DNA of 15,081 bases from CAYOBW01 sp964402115 (GCA_964402115.1 CAYOBW010000173.1:1-15081); one strand, 5' to 3'. Positions 6,819-15,023 are shown, counted from the first letter of the stretch. Made by a program: numbers and translations. The notes: generated by a model from the sequence alone, not told the origin.

Positions 6819-6984
6819 GTGGATCGGGATCCCATCGCCGGGACGGACGGGATCCGCGTGCGCGTGTTGCCCGATCGTGCCGAGCTTGCCAGGCGTCTCG
6901 CGGGGACAGGACGGGCGTACGCGCCAGTGCGCGCTGCCGTGGCCGAGTTGATCGCCGAGCGCGAGCAGGAGGCCTGACGTGGCG
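6819..6984 (+). pseudogene. Truncated second copy of the antitoxin 3' half
   Basis: The 166 bases align without gaps to 6089-6254 (offset 730) with 14 differences by eye, about 92% identity. They encode 52 residues (DPIAGTDGIRVRVLPDRAEL to AELIAEREQEA) plus the stop. The copy also keeps the Shine-Dalgarno AGGAGG and the first codons (GTGGCG) of a toxin, then diverges. The AbrB DNA-binding half is missing and is replaced by repeat R2. A GTG at 6819 opens the frame, but no ribosome binding site is evident. Most likely it is the relic of a second toxin-antitoxin locus; a short toxin-binding peptide is possible but unproven. Confidence 0.85.
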
Positions 6985-7104
6985 AAAATCCTGAAGAAAG
7001 CCCCGGCGGGAAACGTTTCCGGGGTGGAGGTGCGGGGGGAAAGCAACTTGTGGCTGCTCACGCATGGCGGAATAGTAACGCCTCAGTGACGCAGGGCGAG
7101 GGCG

Positions 7105-7178
7105 ATAACGGCGGGGACCGCCGTCTCCACGCCTCGTCGCCTGCCCACGCGATGGAGACGGCCGTCCCCGGCCGTTAT
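7105..7178. repeat. Large GC-rich inverted repeat upstream of the macroglobulin gene
   Basis: Left arm 7105-7129 and right arm 7153-7178 pair at about 24 positions, with one bulge and one mismatch, around a 23-nt loop. The right arm equals the reverse complement of the single arm at 5731-5755. No T-run follows. It occupies the space between the decayed antitoxin copy and the macroglobulin promoter region and is probably a dispersed palindromic repeat. Confidence 0.85.
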
Positions 7179-7223
7179 GCGCGACGAAAGCCCCCTGCGT
7201 TGGTGAGGCCTTACACAGAATTA

Positions 7224-7252
7224 TTGACACCAGGTAACTGCTCAGGTAGTCA
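7224..7252 (+). promoter_or_regulatory. Possible promoter of the macroglobulin gene
   Basis: A perfect TTGACA lies at 7224-7229 in a locally AT-rich stretch, 60 bp before the chosen start codon. The -10 at 17-bp spacing (TAGTCA, 7247-7252) is poor, so this is only a candidate. Confidence 0.35.
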
Positions 7253-7289
7253 GAAGACAGAACTCAGAATGCCACAGGAGATGACCGCC

Positions 7290-10200
7290 ATGTCCACGAC
7301 CCTGCTTTCCGCCCTCTGCTTCATCGGTCTCCTCGGCGCCGCGGCAGCCGCCGCGCCGGCCGGCGCGGACAACGCGCAGAACCCGCTGCGGCAGAAGGCG
7401 CAGAAGCTGCAGCGCGACGGCAACTACAAGGACGCCTTCGACCTCTACCGCACCCTGGCGACGAACCGCGCCGACGACGTCCGCCTCGTGGGCGGCGATC
7501 TCGAGAACGGCATCCAGTGCCTGCGCAGCATCAACCGCAACGGCGAAACCGACGGCTTCCTGGAGTCGGTCGTCCAGGTCCACAGCAACAACTGGCGGCT
7601 GCTGCGCAAGGCGGCGGAGGGCTGTTTCGACGGCGAACACCAGGGCTTCATCGTCTCCGGCGCCTTCACGCGCGGCCCGCACCGCGGCCAGGGCCGGTAC
7701 GTCAACAGCTTCGAGCGCGACCGCGTCCGCGCCCTGCAGCTCATGGACCGGGCGCTCGCGCTGTGCGCCGACGACCCCGACCGCGGCGACGCGGCGAGCT
7801 TCTGCCGCGCCTTTGCCCGGATCCTCATGGGGTACCGGGGCTACGACGATGCCTGGCGGCTCCAGTACGCGACGGACCTGGCCGCCCTGCCCGACTACGA
7901 GGACGGCTGGGGCTACGGCTGGCAGGGCGGCGGCGAGACGCGCGGCGCGCCGGTCGACGCGGACGGCAACCCGGTGTTTCACAAGGTCCCCGCAAGCTTC
8001 GCGGCGGCCGCCACCGACGGCGAGCGCTGGCGCTGGCTGCTCGAGCGGGCCGCCAAGCTCGACCCGTCGCAGGCCAACAGCGTGCGCTTCGACCTCGCCA
8101 ACTTCCTGCACCAGCAGTTCGGCGTGCAAACCCTGGCCGCGTGGGGCTTCCGCGCGGGCGGCGACGACGAGACGCAGCCTGCCGGCGCCTACGCCCTGCA
8201 GACCCTGGCCGACCACGAAACCATCGCCCGCCTCGCCACCGGCATCCGGCGCTTCAAGCTCCCGGAGGAGTTCGACTTCATCCGCCTCTACCGCCGGATC
8301 GCCGACGAGCCCAAGGGCGGCTACGCCGAGGAGAGCCTCAACACGCTCGCGCAGATTTTCGAGAACCGCCGGCAGCTCGACCAGGCCGCCGCGTACTGGG
8401 AGCGCAGCATCAAGGCGTTCGGCGACAGCGACGAGAAGTGGAAGAAGCAGCGCCTCGACCAGATTCTCGACAACTGGGGCACGTTCGAGCCGTTGCGCAC
8501 GCAGGCCGCCGGCAAGCCCGCGACGTGCGAGTTCCGCTACCGCAACGGCACCCGCGCCACGTTCGCGGCCTACGCCATCAAGGTGGACGCGCTGCTGCAG
8601 GACGTGCAGGCGTACCTCAGGTCCAACCCGCGCGAAACCGCGTGGGAGAAGGTCGACGTGCAGAACATCGGCCACCGGCTCGTGGCCGGCAACGAGAAGC
8701 AGTACCTCGGCGACAAGGCGGCCGAGTGGACGATGGACCTCAAGCCGCGCGAGGGGCACCTCGACCGGCGCGTCACCGTCACCGCCCCCCTCAAGCAGGC
8801 CGGCGCCTACCTCGTCATCGCCCACCTCGCGGGCGGCAACACCAGCCGCGTCATCCTCTGGCTCAACGACACCATCCTCGTGCGCAAGCCGCTCGACAAC
8901 GCGGTGTTCTTCTTCGTGGCGGACGCCGTGACCGGCCAGCCGGTGCCCGGCGCGCAGCTCGCGGGGTTCGGCTACCGTCACGAGCGGATCGAGCACCCGC
9001 TCCCGCTCGGCCCCAAGCAGCGCGTGCTGACCCGGGATTTCACGGCGACCGCCGACGCCGACGGCCAGGCGATCCTCGACGCGAAGTCCTACGATACGCA
9101 GCACCAGTGGCTCGTCACCGCCACGACCCCCGCCGGCCGCCTCGCCTACCTCGGCTTCGACCACTGGTGGTACCAGCCGCGGCACGACGCCGAGTACAAC
9201 CAGACCAAGGTGTTCATGATCTCCGACCGCCCGGTGTACCGCCCGGGGCAGCCGGTGAAGTTCAAGTTCTGGGCCAGCCGCGCGCAGTACGACCAGGACG
9301 GCAACTCGCCCTACGCCAAGCAGACGCTGGCGGTGATCGTGCAGAACCCGAAGCGCGAGAAGATTTTCGAGAAGACCTTCACGGCCGACGCGTACGGCGG
9401 GGTGGACGGCGAGCTGGCGTTGCCGGCCGACGCGCAGCTCGGCCAGTACTACGCCTACGTCTGGCAGTCCGGGCGGAGCCTAGGCGGCGGGCACTTCCGC
9501 GTCGAGGAGTACAAGAAGCCGGAGTTCGAGGTGACCGTCGAGGCGCCGCGCGAGCCCGTGATGCTCGGCGAGAAGATCCAGGCGAAGGTCCAGGCGCGCT
9601 ACTACTTCGGCGCGCCGGTGACGCACGCCCGGGTGAAGGTCAAGGTGTTGCGCTCCAGCTACAGCGCCCAGTGGTACCCGACCGGCCTGTGGGACTGGCT
9701 GTACGCCCCCGGCTACTGGTGGTTCGGCTACGACTACGACTGGTACCCCGGCTGGCGCGCGTGGGGCTGCCCGCGCCCGTCGTGCTGCACGTGGTGGTGG
9801 CCGGTGCGGCAGGCGCCGCCCGAGGTGGTCGCCGAAGTCGAGGCGGAGCTCGCCGCGGACGGCGCCTATGCCGTGCCGCTGGACACCGCGCTGGCGAAGG
9901 AGCTGCACGGCGACACCGACCACCGCTACGAAATCACCGCCGAGGTGACCGACCAGTCGCGCCGCACGATCGTCGGCCAGGGCGTGGTCCTCGTCGCGCG
10001 CCGGCCGTTCAAGGTCACCGCCTGGGTGGACCGCGGCCACTACCGCGTGGGCGACACCGTCCGCGCGTTCGCCCGCGCCCAGACGCTGGACCGCAAGCCG
10101 GTGACGGGCAAGGGCGTGGCGACGCTCTACCGCATCGCCTACGCCGACAGCAAGCCGGTCGAAACCGCCGTGCAGACGTGGAACCTCGACACCGACGCCG

Positions 10201-13200
10201 AGGGCGCGGCGCAGCTGCAGCTCCAGGCCTCGCGCGGCGGCCAGTACCGCTTCGCCTACCGCGTCAGCGACACGGCCAAACACACCGAGGAGGGCGCGCT
10301 GCTCTTCTGCGTGCGGGGCGAGGGCGAGGACGGCCGCGCGTACCGCTTCAACGCCATCGAGCTCGTCCCCGACAAGCGGGAGTACGCGCCGGGCGAGACG
10401 GTCAGCCTCGCGATCAACACCGAGCTGGCCGACAGCACGGTCGTCTTCTTCGCCCGCCCGTCCAACGGCGTCTACCTCAAGCCGCAGGTGCTACGCCTCG
10501 CCGGCAAGCGCCTGCTGCAGGACCTGCCGGTCACCCGCAAGGACATGCCGAACTTCTTCGTCGAGGCGCTCACCGTGGCCGGCGGGGCCGTGCACACCGA
10601 GGTGCGGCAGATCGCGGTGCCGCCCGAGTCGCGCGTGCTGAACGTCGAGGTCAAGCCGTCCGCCGAGCGCTACAAGCCCGGCGCGCCGGCGCAGGTGAGC
10701 CTGCGCGTCACCGACCCCGCGGGCAAGCCGTGCGCGGGCTCGCTGGTCGTGTGCGTGTACGACAAGGCCCTCGAGTACATCTCCGGCGGCTCCAACGTGG
10801 GCGACATCAAGCCGTTCTTCTGGAAGTGGCAGCGCCACCACCAGCCGCGGACGGACGCGAGCAGCGACCGCTGGTTCGCGAATCTCCTGCGGGAGAAGGA
10901 GCCCGGCATGCAGGCGGTCGGCGTCTTCGGCCACGAAGTGGCCGACGAGGAGAGCACGGTTGCCACGGGCCGGGAAGCGGCGGCCGGGGGGATGCTGCGC
11001 GGATCCTTCAACGCAAGGCGGGCAGGCTTCGCGCTGGACGGCGTGACGGTCGCGAAGAGCGGCGCGCCGATGGCGATGGCGGCCGCCACGCCGTCGGCGC
11101 CCATGGCCGAAAAGGCGGCCGACGCGTTCAGCGTCGACGCGCGCAACCGCGGTCCGGGCGAGGCCAAGGGCGACGGCGCGGGCGGCGGAGCGGCGGAGGT
11201 CGTGCCGACCGTGCGCGCGAACTTCGCCGACACCGCCTTCTGGGCCGGCGCGCTGACCGCCGACGCGAACGGCACGGCCGAGGTCGCGTTCAAGATGCCC
11301 GAGAACCTTTCCGGCTGGTCCGTGCGCGCCTGGGCCATGGGCGACGGCACGCGCGTCGGCGACGGCTCGACGCAGGTCGTGACCAGCAAGGACCTGCTGC
11401 TGCGCCTGCAGGCGCCGCGCTTCTTCGTCGAGAAGGACGAGGTCGTGCTCTCGGCCAACGTCCACAACTACCTGAAGGCCGCCAAGGCCGTCCGCGCGGT
11501 GCTGGAGTTGGACGGCGGCTGCCTGGAGCCGCTGGACGGCCTCGAGCGCAAGATCACGGTCAAGGCCGGCGACGAGCAGCGGGTGGACTGGCGGGTGAAG
11601 GTCGTGCGCGAGGGCGAAGCGATTGTGCGCATGAAGGCGCTGAGCGACGAGGAGTCCGACGCCATGGAGCAGCGCTTCCCGGTTTACGTGCACGGCATGC
11701 TCAAGACAGAATCCTTCTGCGGCGTCATCCGGCGCGACGGGACGCGCGCGGAGGTGGCCTTCCGCGTGCCGGCCGAGCGGCGGGTGGAGCAGACCCGGCT
11801 GGAGGTGCGCTACTCGCCCACGCTGGCCGGCGCGCTGGTGGACGCCCTGCCCTACCTCGCCTCCTACCCCTACGGCTGCACGGAGCAGACCCTCAACCGC
11901 TTCCTGCCGACGGTCATCACGCACAAGATCCTGCGCGACGCGGGCGTGGACCTCAAGGCGCTGCGCGAGAAGCAGGTCAACCTGAACGCGCAGGAGATCG
12001 GCGACGCGCAAAAGCGCGCCGCCGGCTGGCAGCGCTGGACCAACAACGCCGTCTTCGACGCCGGCGCGGTGGAGGACATGGCGCGGGTCGGCGTCAAGCG
12101 CCTCGCTTCCATGCAGCTCGGCGACGGCGGCTGGGGCTGGTTCTCGGGCGGGGGCGAACACGCCTCGGCGCACACCACGGCGTGGGTCGTGCACGGCCTG
12201 CAGACCGCCGGCGCGTGCGGCGTGAAGGTGCCCGAGGAGGTCCTGGCGCAGGGCGTGAAGTGGCTGACGCGCTACCAGGCCGACGAGGTCCGGAAGCTGG
12301 AGCGGGCGCCGAAGAAGGCCGAGCCGTGGAAGCGAACGGCCGACAACCTCGACGCGCTGGTCTACATGGTCCTGGCGGACGCGGGGCAGGAGCACGCCGG
12401 GATGCGCGAGTTTCTCTACCGCGACCGCAACGAGCTGGCAGCCTACGGCAAGGCCGTCTTCGCCATGGGGCTGTCGCGCGCGGGCCGCAAGGATCAGCTC
12501 GCCATGCTGCTGCGCAACCTCGAGCAGCTCGTCGTCGAGGACAAGGAGAACCAGACCGCGTGGCTGAACCTCGGCAACGGTGGCTACTGGTGGTGCTGGT
12601 ACGGCAGCGAGTACGAGGCGCAGGCCTATTACCTGAAGCTGCTCGCGCAGACCGACCCGCGCGGCGCGCGCGCGGCGGGGCTGGTGAAGTACCTGCTCAA
12701 CAACCGCAAGCACGCCAGCTACTGGAACTCCACGCGCGACACGGCGCTCTGCATCGAGGCCATGGCCGACTACCTGCGCGCGAGCGGCGAGGACAAGCCC
12801 GACATGACCGTCGAGGTGCGGCTGGACGGCGAGCTGAAGAAGAGCGTGCGGATCACGCCCGACACGCTGTACGCCTTCGACGGCACGCTGCTGGTCGAGG
12901 GCGCCGCCGTGAAGGCGGGCGCGCACAAGCTGGAGGTCACGCGCCAGGGGACCGGGCCGGTGTACTTCAACGCCTACCTGTCCAACTTCACGCTGGAGGA
13001 CCTCATCACCCGCGCCGGGCTGGAGATCAAGGTCAACCGCGCGTTCTACCGGCTCAAGGCCGTGGACAAGACGGTCAAGGTCGCCGGCGCGCGCGGGCAG
13101 GCGCTCGATCAGAAGGTGGAGAAGTACGAGCGCGAGGCGCTGGCGAACAACGCCACGGTGAAGAGCGGCGACCTGCTGGAGGTGGAGCTGACCATCGAGA

Positions 13201-13493
13201 GCAAGAACGACTACGAGTACATCGTCTTCGAAGACATGAAGGCGGCGGGCTGCGAGCCGGTCGAGGTGCGCAGCGGGTACAACGGCAACGACATGGGCGC
13301 CTACGTCGAGTTCCGCGACGAGCGCGTCTGCTTCTTCGTGAGCAACCTGGCGCGCGGCACGCACAGCGTCGCGTACCGGCTGCGCGCGGAGATCCCCGGC
13401 ACGTTCAGCGCCCTGCCCACGCGCGCCCACGCCATGTACGCCCCGGAGCTGAAGGCCAACGCCGACGAGCTCAAGCTGCGCATCAAGGATTGA
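7290..13493 (+). CDS. Secreted bacterial alpha-2-macroglobulin-family protein (2067 aa)
   Basis: Predicted protease-trapping envelope protein: in this family a protease cuts a bait region, an internal thioester reacts, and the protease is covalently caught. The ATG at 7290 follows AGGAG (7276-7280) by nine bases and starts a signal peptide (STTLLSALCFIGLLG, then Ala-rich to about residue 26). There is no lipobox cysteine, so it is probably soluble rather than a lipoprotein. A TPR-like helix pair follows (31-63). Macroglobulin-type beta domains are recognised by TKVFMISDRPVYRPGQPVKF (about 639-658) and FRVEEYKKPEFEV (about 735-748). An aromatic-rich insertion spans about 791-842. A low-complexity linker (about 1224-1307) precedes the A2M domain (FADTAFWAGALTADANG). 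The thioester motif is YGCTEQT with C1530 and Q1533, followed by the helical thioester domain and a C-terminal beta domain. No PBP1C gene lies nearby. An in-frame extension back to 7050 is rejected because it runs through a hairpin repeat. Confidence 0.93.
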   Translation: MSTTLLSALCFIGLLGAAAAAAPAGADNAQNPLRQKAQKLQRDGNYKDAFDLYRTLATNRADDVRLVGGDLENGIQCLRSINRNGETDGFLESVVQVHSNNWRLLRKAAEGCFDGEHQGFIVSGAFTRGPHRGQGRYVNSFERDRVRALQLMDRALALCADDPDRGDAASFCRAFARILMGYRGYDDAWRLQYATDLAALPDYEDGWGYGWQGGGETRGAPVDADGNPVFHKVPASFAAAATDGERWRWLLERAAKLDPSQANSVRFDLANFLHQQFGVQTLAAWGFRAGGDDETQPAGAYALQTLADHETIARLATGIRRFKLPEEFDFIRLYRRIADEPKGGYAEESLNTLAQIFENRRQLDQAAAYWERSIKAFGDSDEKWKKQRLDQILDNWGTFEPLRTQAAGKPATCEFRYRNGTRATFAAYAIKVDALLQDVQAYLRSNPRETAWEKVDVQNIGHRLVAGNEKQYLGDKAAEWTMDLKPREGHLDRRVTVTAPLKQAGAYLVIAHLAGGNTSRVILWLNDTILVRKPLDNAVFFFVADAVTGQPVPGAQLAGFGYRHERIEHPLPLGPKQRVLTRDFTATADADGQAILDAKSYDTQHQWLVTATTPAGRLAYLGFDHWWYQPRHDAEYNQTKVFMISDRPVYRPGQPVKFKFWASRAQYDQDGNSPYAKQTLAVIVQNPKREKIFEKTFTADAYGGVDGELALPADAQLGQYYAYVWQSGRSLGGGHFRVEEYKKPEFEVTVEAPREPVMLGEKIQAKVQARYYFGAPVTHARVKVKVLRSSYSAQWYPTGLWDWLYAPGYWWFGYDYDWYPGWRAWGCPRPSCCTWWWPVRQAPPEVVAEVEAELAADGAYAVPLDTALAKELHGDTDHRYEITAEVTDQSRRTIVGQGVVLVARRPFKVTAWVDRGHYRVGDTVRAFARAQTLDRKPVTGKGVATLYRIAYADSKPVETAVQTWNLDTDAEGAAQLQLQASRGGQYRFAYRVSDTAKHTEEGALLFCVRGEGEDGRAYRFNAIELVPDKREYAPGETVSLAINTELADSTVVFFARPSNGVYLKPQVLRLAGKRLLQDLPVTRKDMPNFFVEALTVAGGAVHTEVRQIAVPPESRVLNVEVKPSAERYKPGAPAQVSLRVTDPAGKPCAGSLVVCVYDKALEYISGGSNVGDIKPFFWKWQRHHQPRTDASSDRWFANLLREKEPGMQAVGVFGHEVADEESTVATGREAAAGGMLRGSFNARRAGFALDGVTVAKSGAPMAMAAATPSAPMAEKAADAFSVDARNRGPGEAKGDGAGGGAAEVVPTVRANFADTAFWAGALTADANGTAEVAFKMPENLSGWSVRAWAMGDGTRVGDGSTQVVTSKDLLLRLQAPRFFVEKDEVVLSANVHNYLKAAKAVRAVLELDGGCLEPLDGLERKITVKAGDEQRVDWRVKVVREGEAIVRMKALSDEESDAMEQRFPVYVHGMLKTESFCGVIRRDGTRAEVAFRVPAERRVEQTRLEVRYSPTLAGALVDALPYLASYPYGCTEQTLNRFLPTVITHKILRDAGVDLKALREKQVNLNAQEIGDAQKRAAGWQRWTNNAVFDAGAVEDMARVGVKRLASMQLGDGGWGWFSGGGEHASAHTTAWVVHGLQTAGACGVKVPEEVLAQGVKWLTRYQADEVRKLERAPKKAEPWKRTADNLDALVYMVLADAGQEHAGMREFLYRDRNELAAYGKAVFAMGLSRAGRKDQLAMLLRNLEQLVVEDKENQTAWLNLGNGGYWWCWYGSEYEAQAYYLKLLAQTDPRGARAAGLVKYLLNNRKHASYWNSTRDTALCIEAMADYLRASGEDKPDMTVEVRLDGELKKSVRITPDTLYAFDGTLLVEGAAVKAGAHKLEVTRQGTGPVYFNAYLSNFTLEDLITRAGLEIKVNRAFYRLKAVDKTVKVAGARGQALDQKVEKYEREALANNATVKSGDLLEVELTIESKNDYEYIVFEDMKAAGCEPVEVRSGYNGNDMGAYVEFRDERVCFFVSNLARGTHSVAYRLRAEIPGTFSALPTRAHAMYAPELKANADELKLRIKD

Positions 13494-13524
13494 GCCGCAT
13501 GGCACGCGGTCAGGAGGATGCAGC

Positions 13525-14166
13525 ATGCGGCACATGGCGTGGTTGGCCGGGATCGTGCTGGCGACGGCGCCGGGAGCGTACGGCAGCGCGCTCAGCGACT
13601 GTACGCTCACGCGCAACTTTGCCGACGGGAATGGCGGCGGGGCCTGCGGGTGCACGTTGACCAACTGCACACTCGCAGGCAACAGCGCTGCCTGGGGCGG
13701 CGGGACGTACGTGGGAACGCTCGACAACTGTGGACTCCTGGGCAACGCGGCGAGCTCGGGCGGGGGCGGCGCATACGGCGGCGTCCTGGGCGGCTGTTCG
13801 CTCATCGACAACACCGCTCTGGCTGGCGGGGGCGCGTACGATGCCTCGCTGCGAAACTGCATCGTGTACCACAACGGGGCCCAGGGTGACGCAAACTGGT
13901 ATCGAAGCTCCTTGACCTACTGCTGCACGACCCCCGATCCGGGCGGCGTCGGCAATCTGACGAACGCGCCGCTGCTCGCGAGCGCCGGCAATCCGCACCT
14001 GCTGGCGGAATCGCCCTGCCTGAACGCCCCGCCTCAAACTGCGAGCGAAGCGAGCCAGTTTGCAGGCGGCGTGTTGGGGTTCTCTTGCATTTCTCCCGCC
14101 CGGTGTCCAACGCACGCCCCATTCTCCGACTACTCTGGCGCTCCTTCATGCGGAGATTACGATTAA
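13525..14166 (+). CDS. Short secreted beta-helix-repeat protein, probably a truncated remnant
   Basis: Signal peptide at about 1-20, then about five 20-22-residue coils (residues 22-115) built on CTLTNCTLAGNSA, GGGAYGG and NCIVYHN, the style of right-handed beta-helix surface proteins. Residues 116-168 (TYCCTTPDPGGVGNLTNAPL to SPCLNA) look like the usual segment after such coils. Family members are normally hundreds of residues longer and end in a conserved tail; here recognisable sequence stops near residue 168 (about 14028). The last 45 residues read through an inverted repeat (14035-14062), and the stop codon lies inside the GATTAC/GATTAA repeat. The coils also follow the signal peptide with no lead-in domain, suggesting an internal deletion. 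AGGAGG at 13512-13517, seven bases before the ATG, and a 31-bp gap from the macroglobulin stop suggest cotranscription. It may still be expressed; function unknown. Confidence 0.7.
   Translation: MRHMAWLAGIVLATAPGAYGSALSDCTLTRNFADGNGGGACGCTLTNCTLAGNSAAWGGGTYVGTLDNCGLLGNAASSGGGGAYGGVLGGCSLIDNTALAGGGAYDASLRNCIVYHNGAQGDANWYRSSLTYCCTTPDPGGVGNLTNAPLLASAGNPHLLAESPCLNAPPQTASEASQFAGGVLGFSCISPARCPTHAPFSDYSGAPSCGDYD
14035..14062. repeat. Inverted repeat inside the 3' end of the beta-helix gene
   Basis: CAAACTG (14035-14041) and CAGTTTG (14056-14062) are perfect 7-bp arms around CGAGCGAAGCGAGC. The composition looks like an intergenic dispersed palindrome rather than coding sequence. It marks the point where protein-like sequence in the beta-helix gene ends. 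Confidence 0.75.
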
Positions 14167-14228
14167 GATTACGATTACGAGGTGCTCCGACCCCCTCTTA
14201 ATCTTAATCCTACTCTTAATCGTAATCC
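14155..14228. repeat. GATTAC/GATTAA hexamer repeat with inverted partner
   Basis: Four tandem hexamers (GATTAC, GATTAA, GATTAC, GATTAC) at 14155-14178 are followed, after a GC-rich 15-base gap, by a complementary run of CTTAAT/CGTAAT units at 14197-14228. The two can form an imperfect AT-rich hairpin. The stop codon of the beta-helix gene (14164-14166) lies within the second hexamer. Confidence 0.85.
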
Positions 14229-14659
14229 ATTCCCTCTGCTCCCCCAACGTCTGTATTAGACGGCTCGATGTCGTAAATACTGCCAGCCGCCATTTTCTGC
14301 TGTACTTTGCCCCGGCGACAACGGAGCCGACGGTAACCTATGCGCAATGTAACCGTGCCCGCACGCGGTCGCGAGCAAGATGCGGCGTGCTCGAGGATTG
14401 TGACGACGGGTCTGGTTGCCTGCTGCCCGCCTTCGCGCGGAAAACGCGTCCCAACTGCTTTGCAGCCCGTGTCGACGCTTGTGCGACAGGCGCACACTGA
14501 GATTCTCGGCCGCGCTTCTCTCCCAGGCGCTCAGAACGGGCTTCTGCACCGTCCCCTGAGCCTGATGACCGCCGCTCGCCTCGTCCTGAGTCAATCCCTC
14601 GCCACTATTTGCACCAATCATGTGGGCACCAATCCTGTGTCGACGTCTCCGAGCACAAA
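14229..14659. other. Non-coding stretch, no recognisable gene
   Basis: Open frames here overlap on both strands, lack good ribosome binding sites and resemble no family I know. Base composition is less extreme than in the neighbouring genes. Apart from the 15-bp tandem duplication at 14611-14640 I see nothing defined; it is probably decayed sequence upstream of the transposase fragment. Confidence 0.6.
14611..14640. repeat. 15-bp tandem duplication
   Basis: GCACCAATCATGTGG (14611-14625) is followed directly by GCACCAATCCTGTGT (14626-14640), with two differences. It lies just upstream of the transposase fragment. Confidence 0.8.
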
Positions 14660-14923
14660 CCCCGCCGCATCCCGTCGGCGAAGTGGCGCGAGCTCATCAA
14701 GAAAGTCTGGGAGGCCGATCCTCTCCTGTGCCCGCGGTGCTCACGGGAGATGAAGATCGTCGCGCTCATCGAGCGCATCCTGCGCCACCTCGGCCTGTAA
14801 GAGCAAGGCGTGCGCGTCACGCCCGCCACCGGCCCCCCGCGGCCAACAGTCATGGAACCCTGGCTCGACGACCCCTTCCCCGACTACGACGCCCAACGGG
14901 TCGTGGCCTGCGCGAACGGATGA
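14660..14923 (+). pseudogene. C-terminal fragment of an IS91-like transposase
   Basis: One frame reads PRRIPSAKWRELIKKVWEAD, then PLLCPRCSREMKIVALIERI, then LRHLGL and a TAA at 14798-14800. It continues after that stop in the same frame with EQGVRVTPATGPPRP and EPWLDDPFPDYDAQ to a TGA at 14921-14923. This pattern, including the CPRC pair, is the C-terminal end of IS91-type transposases as I know them. The TAA stands where the family has a tryptophan (HLGLW), and a few residues are missing between VALI and IERILRHL. The N-terminal catalytic part is absent, so the element is dead. Confidence 0.78.
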
Positions 14924-14977
14924 ACGCTCGCGACAGGAGTGGTCTGTTCAACTCCTGTGCCCTCGGCCCTGTCGCCA

Positions 14978-15023
14978 CGCCCTCCGAGCCGTCCCGATCC
15001 GGATCGGGACGGCTCGGAGGGCG
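14978..15023. repeat. Perfect 46-bp palindrome
   Basis: Two 23-bp arms, starting CGCCCTCCGAGCCGTCCCGA on the left, meet at the centre GATCCGGATC with no spacer. Every base pairs by eye. No T-run follows, and no gene ends next to it except the dead transposase fragment. Confidence 0.92.

Noticed and set aside
7009..7020. GGAAACGTTTCC palindrome resembling LacI-family operators
   Set aside because: A single 12-bp site inside decayed sequence, about 270 bp from the next start and with no regulator gene nearby; chance is likely.
6979..7089. 36-codon frame starting GTGGCGAAAATC after the antitoxin remnant
   Set aside because: It keeps only the first codons of the toxin and then has no similarity to a PIN domain; too short to support as a gene.
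7050..7289. In-frame N-terminal extension of the macroglobulin
   Set aside because: It runs through the 7105-7178 hairpin and has no ribosome binding site; the ATG at 7290 has AGGAG at good distance and begins a signal peptide.
7517..13660. 2047-codon open frame on the plus strand in another phase
   Set aside because: Arginine/alanine/proline-rich shadow of the GC-rich macroglobulin gene, with no domain motifs.
10491..13874. 1127-codon open frame on the minus strand
   Set aside because: Antisense shadow of the macroglobulin gene; biased composition and no recognisable motif or signal.
14216..14621. Open frames on the minus strand in the non-coding right-hand region
   Set aside because: No good start signal, no family motif, and overlapping frames on the other strand of similar quality.
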